NCBI RefSeq assembly: GCF_027943255.1
Contig: NC_072896.1
Span: 34,498,501-34,562,500 of the forward strand
Length of the DNA: 64,000 nucleotides
Source: Anastrepha obliqua
Taxonomy: Eukaryota; Arthropoda; Insecta; Diptera; Tephritidae
Direction of reading: 5' to 3'
A program made the translations under genes and the position numbers. Below, piece by piece: positions 1 through 10,699 of the stretch. Under the pieces are notes generated by a model that had not been told where the DNA came from, did no database searches, and saw nothing but the letters and a program-made list of their open reading frames with translations. The number at the start of each line of letters is the position of its first letter. Within the stretch, counting starts at the first letter, position 1.

Positions 1-67
1 GTTATTTGTGTTACCATTCTCAAAAAGAGTGGTGGTTCAAAAAGCAAACGCTATATGGCCCACCCTG
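1..67. mobile_element. Transposon terminus cut by the window edge
   Basis: The segment ends with GGCCCACCCTG followed by TA. Read inward this gives CAGGGTGGGCC, which resembles a Tc1/mariner-type terminal repeat next to a TA target. Only the end lies in the window, so family and orientation cannot be settled. Confidence 0.3.
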
Positions 68-829
68 TATAAGCTGTAAATGTGTTTTAAGAATGTGAAT
101 GTTAAAAAATTGTGGTTGGGTGTTTTTAAAGTGAAATAGTGTCAGTTCCTTTAACATAATTTTTTTTCATTGCATGCTGCTTAAACATTTGTTTTTTTGG
201 AATTAATTAACTTACTTTTTTTTATTTTTAATTTTTTTTTTTCAATTTTGAAATTAAGAAAAACGTTTCTTTTTAATTTTGAATTTAAAAAAATTTAAAT
301 TTTTTTTGAATTATAAAATTTCAAAAAATTGAATTTTTTTTTTAATTTTTTCTCTGATTCACCTCGTAGACTTTTCTCTAATAACTGAGACTGCTCTGTA
401 AACACGAAATGTGAAAACATAGTGGGATTCCCATAACTCTTCGCATATTTATATGGTCGTATATACTTATATAAGAGCTAAATGTCACCCATAAAACGTA
501 TCTATAAAAATCTCTAAAAAAAGTGTAATTGCAACTTTTTCTGCCAGCCAGTTCAAAGAATACTTTCCAACAATTCTCACGTTTCTCGTTTGTATACCTT
601 AGCTTATACTCTCCGCCCCTCTTGTTTCTTCGTTTTTATTTCTACGCTACAAGAGCAAATGAGAAGCATTTATACTAATTTGAAGCAGTCTTTGCCTCAA
701 CCACTTTGCCTCTTAGCTGTTGCTTTTGTATTTCTTTTTCCTTCTTTGCTTACTCCTTCTGACGCATTTAAATAGTTCAGCACTTAAGTCCCATGTCATT
801 TACACGCAAAACATTGAATTAAATTATTC
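68..829. other. Non-coding AT-rich stretch, nothing recognised
   Basis: This stretch is dominated by T and A runs, especially 190-350. The short open frame at 590-775 has no recognisable domain. I see no gene or structured repeat. Confidence 0.5.
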
Positions 830-1604
830 AGTGGCGCAAATTAGAAAAAAAGAGTACCTAAGTAAAAAAGAGTATCTTAGTTAGGAAAAAATGGAAAAAT
901 GTGTACAACACGCAGGAAAATGTAGCGAAGGAATTACGAAAGAATGCGAAAAGGAATGCCAGTTTTTAGTGGCCCTTTTTTTGCTCTGCTTATCTGCCAT
1001 GCAAGCAAAATGAAGCAAATGGCAATAGTAATAGAGATATCCCTAATGGGAATAGAAACACTAATGCGTTGTACTTTAAGTGTGTGCGTGGCTAGGGTGC
1101 AAGAAAGTGGCGCTGCAAGAGCGGGTCACAATGGAGGAGGGTAAAAGAACATTTGAGGGGAAGGGAACTCCGGAAATGGTGAAAGAGAAAGCAATTCAAA
1201 AATAAAAGGTTAGGTCAACCGACGAAGCTTAGTATGCGTGACTACAATTCGTTCGGTTTGGCAACGGAGCTCACTATGAACACGAAACATCTTTTCATTG
1301 AAAACGTTTCTCCTAACAAAGATTGCCTCTCATAACTTTAGAGAAACTTGCCGAATATTCCTTAAAAGATTTACTAGGCGGCTCAAAATGAATTATCAAC
1401 CAATTTTATTTTTGAGTAACTCTTTTGCAAATAAAAAAAAAGATTTAGAGTGATGAAAATCTTTATGTTGATCTTTGTGCGCTCAATGGCTTTTCTGTTT
1501 TTAGACTGCAACTGTCCAATTCACTAGTGTCAAATAAGACGGACGTGCAACGCCATTTGCAAAAATTATAAATCTTCCGATGGGGTGATTAATTTTGCGC
1601 CACT
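830..1604. mobile_element. Possible 775-bp MITE with AGTGGCGCAAA ends
   Basis: AGTGGCGCAAA at 830-840 reappears inverted as TTTGCGCCACT at 1594-1604. The right ~150 bp, read on the minus strand, is similar to 8548-8700, so at least this end belongs to a dispersed family. No target duplication is visible and the interior has no recognisable coding frame. The two ends could belong to different elements. Confidence 0.35.
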
Positions 1605-2008
1605 TTGCACCCGGGAGTCAAATATATATATAGATATAAATATTTATAAAAATACGTAACCTTTTTAAAAATTTCAATATGACCATATACGCGCACTTTT
1701 GCTCACAAACATAGCAGCGCACATAGGAGTATTTCAGCACAAAAACCGGTCAAAATTATTAAGTGCTTTTTTCAAATATATTTAATAATAGAACACGTTT
1801 ATGAATCATAATGGCAATATATTTCACAAAAATAAAACAAAATTAAATAAAACTGATCATTTAAATAAACAATACTATATCCATTTCACACTTACTTTGT
1901 AAGTTATTGATAAACGGCATATAATTAATGGTTTATGATTTTTTTTCTGGTACTTGAATAAGCTGTTGCTTAATCTTCGTCCATTGTCGGTGTACCCGGA
2001 ATCAGGAG

Positions 2009-2970
2009 TTACTTTGCCTTTTCAGAAAGCGGATTTTCATTTCTTTTATTTTTTTTTTTTATTTTGCTAGTGCAGCTCAAGAATGGGTCAGATGTTAGTA
2101 AGAACATGTTCAAAATATCTCTGTTGCACTCTACTCTAGAAAATTTTCGGGAAAAATCCAGACGGTATTTTCGGAAGTGTTTATTTTTGGCCTCAGCTGC
2201 CTCTTCTGATTGCTGTCCAATTGGTAAAATAACATGAGTGATCACCATGGCACCGTGTTGAGTTAATAAAATAACTCTTAATCGCTCCATAAGCTCTTGA
2301 TTAATTCCAGTGATCCGAGATGAGGTTTCTGGGTCTTCAAAAAATCTTCGTGACGTATTGCCATCGTTGGTGTTACCATAACCGGCTTTCGGAATGTCAA
2401 AAGCGAGAACCATTTCTTCTCTGAAACGTTTTTGATTTTTTTCTTTGGTTTCCTGCAATATTTTCTTCGCTTCTTTTGATCGTGCTTGCCATTTTTTTAA
2501 TGCTAGCTTATACGATAAATGCAATAGGGACTCGAAGAAACGAATTCTAGCATGTAGGACCGAGAGGCCAAATTTGAGTGCCTCGTTATTTATCTGAGTT
2601 GTTTTCTTCAGCTTATTAAAATCTTTCGAAGTTTGGTTACAGATGTAGCACCTCATAGGGGATGTTGTATCTATAGCTTCGTTGCAGACTTTTGCGTCTA
2701 CCATAGTAAGCAGTAAAGTGTGTTTTATTTTAGTAGCTCTATTAGGAGAATTTACTATCGTTTCTTCGAGTTCTTGGCACTATTCTTCAATGTAGACGAC
2801 ACTTTTAGGAACTTGGACAAAGACATTATTTCTGTCTTTAGAGGCGGCATAAAAAAAATTGTCATATAAGTGAGAACAAGTGATTTTCGCCAAGAAACCT
2901 GGTTTTGCAGTGCATACTTTTAGAACTGAGAAAAAAAAATTGTAGACATGCGGGGGCAATTTTATTACCG
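2009..2970 (-). pseudogene. Transib/RAG1-like transposase, C-terminal half
   Basis: The 231-codon frame 2704-2009 has, in order, a CxxC pair (C19, C22 in MRCYICNQTSKDFN), the block GYGNTNDGNTSRRFF near residues 108-122, and a C-terminal block SEEAAEAKNKHFRKYR near 166-180 followed by LLTSDP. I recognise this order from Transib transposases. The SEEAAEAKN block occupies the place of the last catalytic glutamate of Transib and RAG1. The frame continues upstream through a single UAG (2782-2780) to about 2970, including the stretches AKPGFLAKITCSH and NNVFVQVPKSVVY. The N-terminal half and CACNATG-type Transib termini were not found. Its role would have been DNA cleavage and transposition, and it is now inactive. 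The family call rests on motif memory, without a search. Confidence 0.62.
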
Positions 2971-3997
2971 TTTATATTTGACAAGGATCCAAATATTATG
3001 ATCACACTAACAATTTTACTTGACAAGGTCTCGCACCTATTTAAAAAGTATTGTTTGCTAAATTTTAGTAAAAAAGAAATACTTTTTACTAGGACTTAAA
3101 AATCCTCACTTGGAGTGCAAACTTGTCATGAAACTAAAAAGATATATTGTTATATAATAGTACATACCTTGCCCTTCCATGCCAAAAAAAAATTTTTCGT
3201 TCACTTCACAAAACAACAGCACAGTTAACCATTGCACATTATGGAAATATAAGATTGACGAGAATAATGCTCAAGCACCAAGCGCTGTGAAAATTCTGGC
3301 GTCTGTCTGTCTGTTATTTGTTAAGCCGATTATCTACCTTCAAGAAGATAGTTTCTGGAATGAGATTAGACATATATTTTTTTTTTCGACTTATGACCGT
3401 CTTTTCCATACAAATACTCCTAAGTGCAGCGTGACAAATAGCAAAGTTTTGTGCCTTTATTTATTTTTTATTTATTATTTTCTACTTTTCTATAAACAAA
3501 TGTGCAAAAATGTATACAACCTCAAAATCCCTATAGCTTGAACTTTCACATCTTCTACAAAATTTAAATAAATGCAATCATTTTTTATCATTTTACTATT
3601 TTTATTTATATCAAACCTTTTTCACAAGAATCTTCAAATAAATTTCGAGTATGCAATTCTACATCCTGTTGAATTTCAATATAATAAAGTGCAAGTTTAA
3701 GGTGGCTCAAAAATCTTGTGAGCGGTCTTGTGGATTTATTCCATATAAAAAAAAAAATTCTTTATATAGCAGAAAATTTAGAACACCGTCGGCAAAACAA
3801 AAATTTACACAAATTTCGAGACTATTCAAACTTGCATTTTTTTATACAAAATTAAATGGATCAAATTTACGCGAATTTTGAGGCACATCAAACTTGCATT
3901 TTCTACACTAAATTTAATGGACCAAAATACTGCTTACCCAGAATTTTCCTCAGAATTCTATCAGAACACTCTATAGGCTGTTTAGCGCTAACTGTTG
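2971..3997. other. Non-coding AT-rich stretch with a diverged tandem pair
   Basis: No gene is recognised. A ~60-bp unit containing TCAAACTTGCATTTT is present twice in diverged form (about 3806-3865 and 3868-3922). The frame at 3179-3541 is low-complexity and hydrophobic, without a recognisable domain. Confidence 0.4.
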
Positions 3998-4150
3998 CTA
4001 GTTGATACCCTCAACAAATGCAAGGCTGACATCGACGCACTCCAGGAAATGCGATGAACAGCTACCATGAAGCGAAGCACGAATTCGGAGTAGGCTCTTC
4101 TCCCTGTTCAAACCAGTGAACCAACAAAGGCTTGTCAAACTCCGCGGTAA
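3998..4150 (+). pseudogene. LINE endonuclease fragment (N-terminal)
   Basis: The plus frame reads DTLNKCKADIDALQEMR followed by a stop, and in a shifted frame KHEFGVG. This matches the start of the APE-type endonuclease of non-LTR retrotransposons, where the conserved glutamate lies in LQE(M/I)R and a GVGF-like strand follows. Frame shifts and stops make it non-functional. It faces the opposite way from the reverse-transcriptase remnant just downstream, so the two are separate insertions or were rearranged. Confidence 0.45.
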
Positions 4151-4233
4151 AAAATGTGCATCAAAGCACACAGCGAAAAACCACTAGCTAAAGTTTCTTC
4201 TACTCCTTTCACAGCATTACAACGCGGGGTGCG

Positions 4234-4862
4234 TCAAATTTCCTTCACAGGGCTTCTCCAAAGTGGTCGATCTTGAGCTTTTGCTTCGTAGTTACGTATA
4301 CCCAAATCTTTTTCCACTGCATCTATCCATCGATTTCTCTGTCTACCTTTGGCCCTTACACCCATTAGCTTTCCAATCATGGCTTTCTTCAGGGCACAGT
4401 CAGCAGCCATACGGGCAACCTGTCCTAGCAATCTTGTGCGCTGCGTTCTAACCAAACGCACAACTCCTTCGTTCTAAGTGAGATCATTTAGTTCACAGTT
4501 GTACCGGATTTTATAGGTACCAATCAGTGCGCAGTCAGCAACTTGAAGAGTCCATATCTACCTCACATCCATGCGTTAAGATTGGTCAGATAAGGGTCTT
4601 GTACCTAGTGAGCTTCGTAGCTTTAGACAAGAGCCGGGTCTTGAACAAGTTAAGGTGGGCATAATACGTTTTGTTGGCATCATTGATGCGATCCCTGTCG
4701 TCGGAAGTTGAATCACCGCTACATGCGAACATAACTCCTAAGTATTTAAAATGCTGCACTGCTTCAAAAGCATAAGCTCCCACATGAAATTTTTTTTGCA
4801 CCAGTGTAGGCCACCTCGACTTTAAAAAATATTTGGTTTTGCTCTCGTTCACAAACAGACCA
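4234..4862 (-). pseudogene. LINE reverse transcriptase, thumb and C-terminal tail
   Basis: On the minus strand the upstream part carries the thumb motif VQHFKYLGVMF, then after frame breaks LIxPILTHGCE, GTYKIRYNCELNDL, a UAG, and the typical tail VVRLVRTQRTRLLGQVARM with GRQRNRWIDAVEKDL. This order (FKYLG, YGCE, LGxVARM, RWxDxVxxDL) is characteristic of the C-terminal part of insect non-LTR retrotransposon polymerases. Catalytic YADD and earlier RT blocks are missing. At least three frame disruptions are visible. The clade is not resolved. Confidence 0.75.
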
Positions 4863-5104
4863 ATACCGTTCGGAGTTTTGTTTATTTTTAAAAATGTTTC
4901 TAGTGAAAGCTAAATGCCGAAAAGCAGCAGTTACAATATATAACTAGAAACTTCAGAGCTCAACTCTCCCTCCAGCTCAAACATAAGAGTCTCGCACTCA
5001 GTGACGTAATTGAGTAGTGGACAATAATTGCTTGAGCTTGGGAAGGTTTTAAGGGCGAGGCCAATTCCTGTAAAGGCGAAAGAAGTAAACTGGCGACGGA
5101 TGAC

Positions 5105-5545
5105 CAAGACATGCTTCTTCTTATTAGCGTCACAGTCCTTGGTGAACCATTGCTGCCTTAACAGCTTCTTACCATCGTTCTCGATTCACAGCCACTTCTC
5201 TCAAGCATTGCATGCGCATTTTCCTAAGATCAGCTTCCAAATCTTCTAATCACCTTTTCCTCGGGCGTCCTCTTTTTCATTCTCCACTTGGGCGAAAAAC
5301 TAGTGCCTTTCTCGTTGATCACTGTCTTGGCATTCTAGCCACATGTCCCAACCATCTAAATCGATGAGACCTAATAGTTTAGTGTCTTTCTTAACTATAT
5401 CTTCCAGTTCGGCATCGTACCTTAGCGATAAGTGCCATCTGCCAGTCTAAGTGAACCATAGATCATTCAAAGCACTCTTCTTGCAAAACACATTAGCTGT
5501 TTTGTCTCGTTAGCTTTCAGCGTCCATAGTTCACAGGAATCACGT
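5105..5545 (-). pseudogene. Second LINE reverse transcriptase tail
   Basis: The minus strand reads CELWTLKANETKQLMCFARR, then after a stop MIYGSLRLADGTYR, then RFRWLGHVARMP, then KRGRPRKR, LEDLEADLRKM, NRERW and VHQGL. These blocks are collinear with a LINE polymerase C-terminus, but several stops (for example after PRQ and after GE) break them. The sequence differs from the 4234-4862 tail, so it is a different insertion. Only the last ~150 residues are represented. Confidence 0.72.
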
Positions 5546-5609
5546 TACCCAGATCATTGATGGTGGATGATTGAGTTGTCAGGAGTCGCCGACGACTGAA
5601 TTGTCGTAG

Positions 5610-5715
5610 CACCATACGACCTGGACGAAGTGTGAATAACTATAAGGCGGCTCAAGAACAACAAAACTGCTGGATTGAATCTTATCAGTGTGGCATCAGA
5701 CCTGGCACGTTTTCA
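5610..5715 (+). pseudogene. Small LINE RT N-terminal scrap
   Basis: The plus frame gives DEV, a stop, then ITIRRLKNNKTAGLN. This resembles the K-N-N-K-A-x-G-x-D block at the start of LINE reverse transcriptases. Too little remains to assign a clade. Confidence 0.3.
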
Positions 5716-6912
5716 CAATTCGCCAAATCTTTTCCAATTTTAAAGTCACCCTTGATGGCACAGATAGAAATCTCAACTTCGATACCTATATCTGACTTTG
5801 GATCCCCGCAAAAATAATAGGGAGGGCGTTGAGTGCTGCCGCAAGCTTCGCCAGAACTGGAAGTAACATATCCGAGCCGTCCGATAGCAAACAAGGTGAT
5901 TCTCTATTCCGTGAATTGTAAATTTTTTATTGGTTATCCGAGGACTAGGCCTACCGGGAATACTACATTACGATTTAGTCCTCATTTAGCATACTTTACA
6001 GATTTGGACCCATGCAACCACATTGTTCCTATTGAAATGTCGAAAGAAAATTTGCGTCGTATGAATAGATCATCGCTGAGAAACGATTGCCCTCGAGAAA
6101 TTGTGTTATTTCAAGCGCATAAAATAACTTAAAGAATTTTTCCATAAAATGTGTATTCGCAAATGAAGAATTCCTTGGAAAAATAACAATTTTTTCCAAC
6201 ATATATAGTATTCTTTATTTAAATTTGCAGGAGCTTAGTGACCAATCCATATGCCCGAACTTAGTCTATAGTCACGCAAGCATGTTTAGGTGTGTATGTA
6301 CGTGCAAATTTGTCCAAGCACTCAACCGAACATCTATTTAAATTACTTACATTTCCACAGAAGCATTCACACTTCGGCATTTAGGCAAAATTGACACACA
6401 CATTCGTACAAATCGCATAAAAATGTTGCCTGTACTTAACGTAAATGGTTCTCTTTCTTTTGCACCCTAATTCCGAAAACTCATCTAGCCCATATGCATT
6501 TGGCTCTATCTCGAACAATTTTCTCCTATTTTACGCATTTTAGCCATATTTCGTAAAAGGAAAAAAAAATTAACTAAGCACAGCTCACACAAAAATGCAA
6601 TGCTAACGACTAAATTTATTGGTAAACTCACTTAAGGCACCAATTCAATGGAGCACGCAGACACAAAATATCTCCCATACGAATGTCAATGTACCCACAC
6701 GTATTAGTTTGGATACCCACCCTGTAGAGAGAATTTGAATTAGTGAAAAAGCTTGTGGCTTAGGACTAGTTTGCCTTTTAGAAAGCAAACCGAGCTCCGA
6801 TGGTGAAAAAGTCCCCTTAGGCAGCTAGAAATATAAAATATGTCTTGATTTTTTTTTTTGTTTTTATTAAAAATTTTAAAAATTTTTTTTTCTTATTTAT
6901 TTAATTTTTTTA
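5716..6912. other. Intergenic, nothing recognised
   Basis: A 99-codon open frame (5833-6132) has no domain I recognise. The rest is ordinary AT-rich DNA with T runs near 6845-6910. Confidence 0.4.
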
Positions 6913-8212
6913 TAAAGGATTTTTCAGTTTCTAGGGCCGGTGTTGATTTTGAATAAAATAAATTTTTGTTTTTAAATTATTGTCGTTTCTCTTCATTATG
7001 ATAATACTGGTATGGCTCAATTACGTATGGAACAAAAAATCGGTCAAATGGCCGCCGTGGCCTCGACGGCACACCTCCATCCGATGGGCCAAATTTCGAT
7101 GACGCTGAGGCATAATTGAGGTTCTATGCCGTTAATGTGCCGAATTATCTCATCCTTAAGCTCTTGAATTGTTGCTAGCTTATCGACGTACACCTTTTCT
7201 TTCAAATAACCCCAAAGAAAGAAGTCCAACGGTGTCAAATCACATGATCTTGGCGGCCAATTGACATCGCCGCGACGTGAGATTATTCGGCCATCAAATT
7301 TTTCGCACAAAAGAGCCATTGTTTCATTAGCCGTGTGACAAGTGGCACCGTCCTGTTCAAACCACATATCGTCCACATCCATATCTTCAAATTCGGCCCA
7401 TAAAAAGTTCGTTGTCATCTCACGATAGCGAACACTAACTGCCTGACCGGCCTTATTTCGGAAAAAATAGGGCCCAATGATGCCCCCGCCCCTAAAACCG
7501 CACCAAACGGTCACTCTCTGTGGCTGCATTGGTTTTTCGGCAATCACTCTTGGATTATCTTTCGCCCAAATGCGGCAATTCGGCTTATTGACGAATCCAC
7601 TGAGGTGAAAACGTGCCTCATCACTGAAGAAGATTTTCTTCGAATCTTGGTCGTTCACTGTTGCCATTTCCTGCTACCATTCTGAGCATTGACGACGCTT
7701 GAAATGGTCAAGAGGCTTTAGTTCTTGAGTCAATTGCACCTTGTAAGCGGGTAAGTGCAAGTCTTTATGCATAATGTTCATCAACGACGAGCATGAGAGG
7801 TGCAATTGTTGGGGACGACGACGAGTTGAGGTGGACGGCTATTCAAACACACTCTCGCGAACAGCAGCAATATTTTCTGCAGTGCGAGCTGTACGAGCAT
7901 GCACTGGTGTTTTTACATCTCCTACAGACCCGGTTTGCTCAAACTTTTGCACCATTTTTCCGATTGTACGCACATTTGGACAATTAATTTGACCGAAAAA
8001 ATCACGAAGTGCGCGATATGCATTTTGATTTGAACGCCCGTTTTCATAATAAGCCTGAATGACTTTAATGCCTTGCTTGATTATGTATCCTTCTATGGTT
8101 CAAATTGAGTTAGTCTGAAATTGGAAGATGTCAAATGAAATGGAGAAGAAATTTGACATTAAGGTGTGGTTTGCATTCAACATCGGCCCTTAGAATTTAA
8201 CCACCCTTTATA
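6913..8212 (-). mobile_element. rosa-type (DD41D) Tc1/mariner element
   Basis: The right end, read inward, is TAAAGGGTGGTTAAATTC followed by TAAGGGCCGATGTTGAA. The left end contains the matching GGGCCGGTGTTGATTTTGAA after a degraded TATAAAGG. A truncated copy at 50428-50669 carries the same end in better shape (AAAGGGTGGTTAAGTTTTAA). The ~1.3 kb length fits an IS630-Tc1-mariner element with one transposase gene. TA-type flanks are present (TATA on both sides). The left end has diverged more than the right. Confidence 0.8.
7044..8096 (-). pseudogene. DD41D (rosa-type) transposase with two UAG stops
   Basis: One uninterrupted register of 350 codons runs from an ATA at 8096 (probably a former ATG) to the stop at 7044. 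The N-terminal part has the helix-turn-helix-like DNA-binding region (IIKQGIKVIQAYYENG, then RTIGKMVQKFEQTG). The catalytic triad is D159 in FFSDEARF, D249 in FEQDGATCHT and D291 in LTPLDFFLWGY. Forty-one residues separate the last two, which is the DD41D signature of the rosa group. Two in-frame UAG codons occur at 7841-7839 (codon 86) and 7676-7674 (codon 141). I see no frameshift. The C-terminus ends in AVEATAAI. It would catalyse cut-and-paste transposition at TA sites. Lost start and nonsense codons indicate recent inactivation. A start at 7667 would leave only the catalytic part. Confidence 0.85.
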
Positions 8213-8547
8213 TTATTTTATTTAGAAAACATGTTGTTTTTTTTAAGAGTTAATATTTGTTGTTAAAAACATTAATGTTTTGTTTTAAAAAAAAGGAATG
8301 TCTTTTCAGTAATTTTTTTATTTGGAAAACAATTTTTTCTTACAAAAAAGCTTTCTTACAAAAATTAATGTTTTTCAGTACGAGTAATATCTACCTTTTT
8401 AATTCTCTTAAATTTTTTTTATGTGTATGAAGCTTCGAAGAAGGAGGACTCCATCGACATTTATACTGAGTGTTTGAAGGAGAGGTATTCGCTGAAGTAC
8501 TAATGATGCTCTCTAATAGTCACCATCTGGCTCTACTAGTATGATAT

Positions 8548-8700
8548 AAGGTGGCGCAAAATTAATCACCCATGTGATAACGTTGTATGGCAGTCATGTT
8601 CGACACTAGTGAAACAGACAGCTGCCGTATACAAACAGAGAAGCAATGGATCGCGTAGAGGTCAAAAAAAGATTTCCATCACTCAAACATATTGATTTGA
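8548..8700 (+). repeat. Dispersed repeat end, homologous to 1455-1604
   Basis: It starts AAGGTGGCGCAAAATTAATC and shares further blocks with the inverted right end of the 830-1604 element, including ACACTAGTGAA and TTTCCATCACTC. A related terminus (GTAGTTAATTTGCGCCACCT) stands alone near 44133-44152. The other end of this copy was not found. Confidence 0.45.
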
Positions 8701-9639
8701 CTATGAATCTGCCTCACTATAAATCAACTGCGAACTTATTATGAAGCAGATTCGAGGCAACTATAGTAAGTCGAAAGCAGAAGAGCATCAAATAAAGTCA
8801 GAGTAGCATTTTCAGACTCGCAGCTAAGTCTGAGTCCCTTTGTGAATAATAGATGTTCCATGCAACCTTCGTTATAGCAGCTGCCAGCTTATGGAAAATG
8901 GAAAACTGTTCTTTACTATTTCTGGGAGTGCTCAGTCTTTTACCACAATAAGCATTAGATACTTGGCTGCTTCTGAAAGCAACTGAGATCTCTGATTGCT
9001 GCCTGACTAACAAACGGAAATTTATCGACAAGCCCAAATGTTTTGAAGATAACGATAAATCGAGGTAAAAGATAATGTATGAGGATCCGAATTAGAGCCT
9101 TAGGTGCATTAAATGAGACCATTTATCCTAAGGCGATATACTACCAATCAACCGACACCGATTGAAAGCCTTGAGGATGAAGACATAATTCGAATAAAAA
9201 ATCTCAAACCTGGTCAAAAATTGTGAATAAATCGCCACATCTACAAAAACGGAATAAAGAAAGTAACTAAATCTATTCGAATCAAGCATAACTCCCGAAT
9301 AATGAAGCGAACTGCAATTAACTGAAGTGGAAGCAAAACACACCAACGAAAAGACATACGAATCATCGCAAGCTAGTCGACCATCAATGCGAGCACAGAA
9401 AATTTTCTTGCAGGCCACACGTAACTGAGCATTTATTTATAGTACAAATACAGTTATTATAGAGAGATACGCACTGTCAGGACACGCATCAGTTTTTTAT
9501 GCCTTTCGTACGTGCAACCAATGCTTTCATAGCTCACACAGTTACATTTTTTTTGTACTAAGTACTACACCCACTCCATTTGCAGCATTCATGGCTTTCA
9601 ATGCATGGCATCGATGGGCCACTCATTTGAGAGGCGTGC
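8701..9639. other. Intergenic, nothing recognised
   Basis: No motif-bearing frame or repeat is visible. Short open frames on the minus strand (8798-9037 and 9128-9418) lack recognisable domains. Confidence 0.4.
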
Positions 9640-9654
9640 TTTTGCCAACAAGTG

Positions 9655-9775
9655 TGCATACATACTTACTTTCATATTTATGCATACATACATACATACA
9701 TAAATACATACATACATTCATACATCAAATATACATACACAGATACCTACATATATAAATGCGCATACATGCATA
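9655..9775. repeat. CATA-type microsatellite
   Basis: Interrupted runs of CATA/TACA dominate the segment. It has no coding content. Similar short runs occur at 10133-10155 and 14543-14573. Confidence 0.8.
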
Positions 9776-10384
9776 CCGTTGAATTTAAACTCGAATAAGG
9801 AAGTCTCGTTTTGTAATAAAAATTGTGCAATATCTTGGACGAGTGATTTGGAATAAGTTCAAATTGCTTGTGAGCAGTCTTTTCTGAAAATGATTGATTT
9901 GAGGTGTAAGGAGAATTCCAGAAATATGTAAGAAATTTTTTTTCTGATGCAATGGATATTTCATAATCAATTCTAAATAAAAATATTTGGGTGACCGAGC
10001 TTTACTTGGCATATTTGTAGTTTGCGCTGGACATGGGAAAATTTGACATTAGGGAAGAGTGGAATGCATTTTAGGTATTTTGCTCTAATAAATTTCAAAA
10101 TCGTTAGTAATGTGTGGAAGAAATGTCTTATCAATATATGTATGTATGTATGTTGGGTATGAGTATTTATGAGTATGAGAATATGAGAGGTTTTTCGCTT
10201 ATCAATGGTCATATGGAAAATATTTGTAATATAAATATGTAGTTTTTTAGAACTACTTAAGTTGCCGTAGCGCTTTCTGCTTTTCAAAGCAAAAACAGGT
10301 GTGGTAGTCATTGTCTATCTCAGAAAATTCTTGGCATAGGATACATGCTCGTATAGGTGAGTGGGTTTTTTTTCTTTTTTTTTC
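9776..10384. other. Intergenic, nothing recognised
   Basis: AT-rich DNA with short open frames but no recognisable product. It ends in a T run next to a possible LINE tail. Confidence 0.4.
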
Positions 10385-10502
10385 TGGAGGTGGCACAAAG
10401 CATAACCCTGGGCCCACCGCTGTTCGAGAATCTCGAACAACTATCTGGCTTAGACGTTAACAACCTAATAAGGTTCCTTAACCGCACAGACTGGATATAG
10501 TT
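10385..10502 (+). pseudogene. Possible 3' end of an RNase H-type LINE ORF
   Basis: The plus frame reads GPPLFENLEQLSGLDVNN then LIRFLNRTDWI and a stop. This resembles the extreme C-terminus of RNase H-bearing LINE proteins, where a leucine-rich stretch ends in (T/N)xTGW followed by a stop. The LINE at 58641-61686 ends similarly (LLRYINSTGWL). The fragment is short, so the call is tentative. Confidence 0.3.
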
Positions 10503-10699
10503 ATGCTGTAAATAGCCGTTAAACAAGTTGGTAACAAGGATGTGGCAACAAAATGGCGCGGAAGAATCACCACTTTAACCAACCAACCAGGCACAAAGCA
10601 TTGAAAGCCGAAAAGTGTGAGACTTGCCTTCCGCGGGACGACCATTAAGTAGTACTTCACGGGAGGGGGAGCGGCCTATTGCCTCTTCATGAAGATTTG

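Noticed and set aside
3179..3541. 120-codon open frame as a gene
   Set aside because: No domain, low-complexity hydrophobic content, no promoter or splice context.
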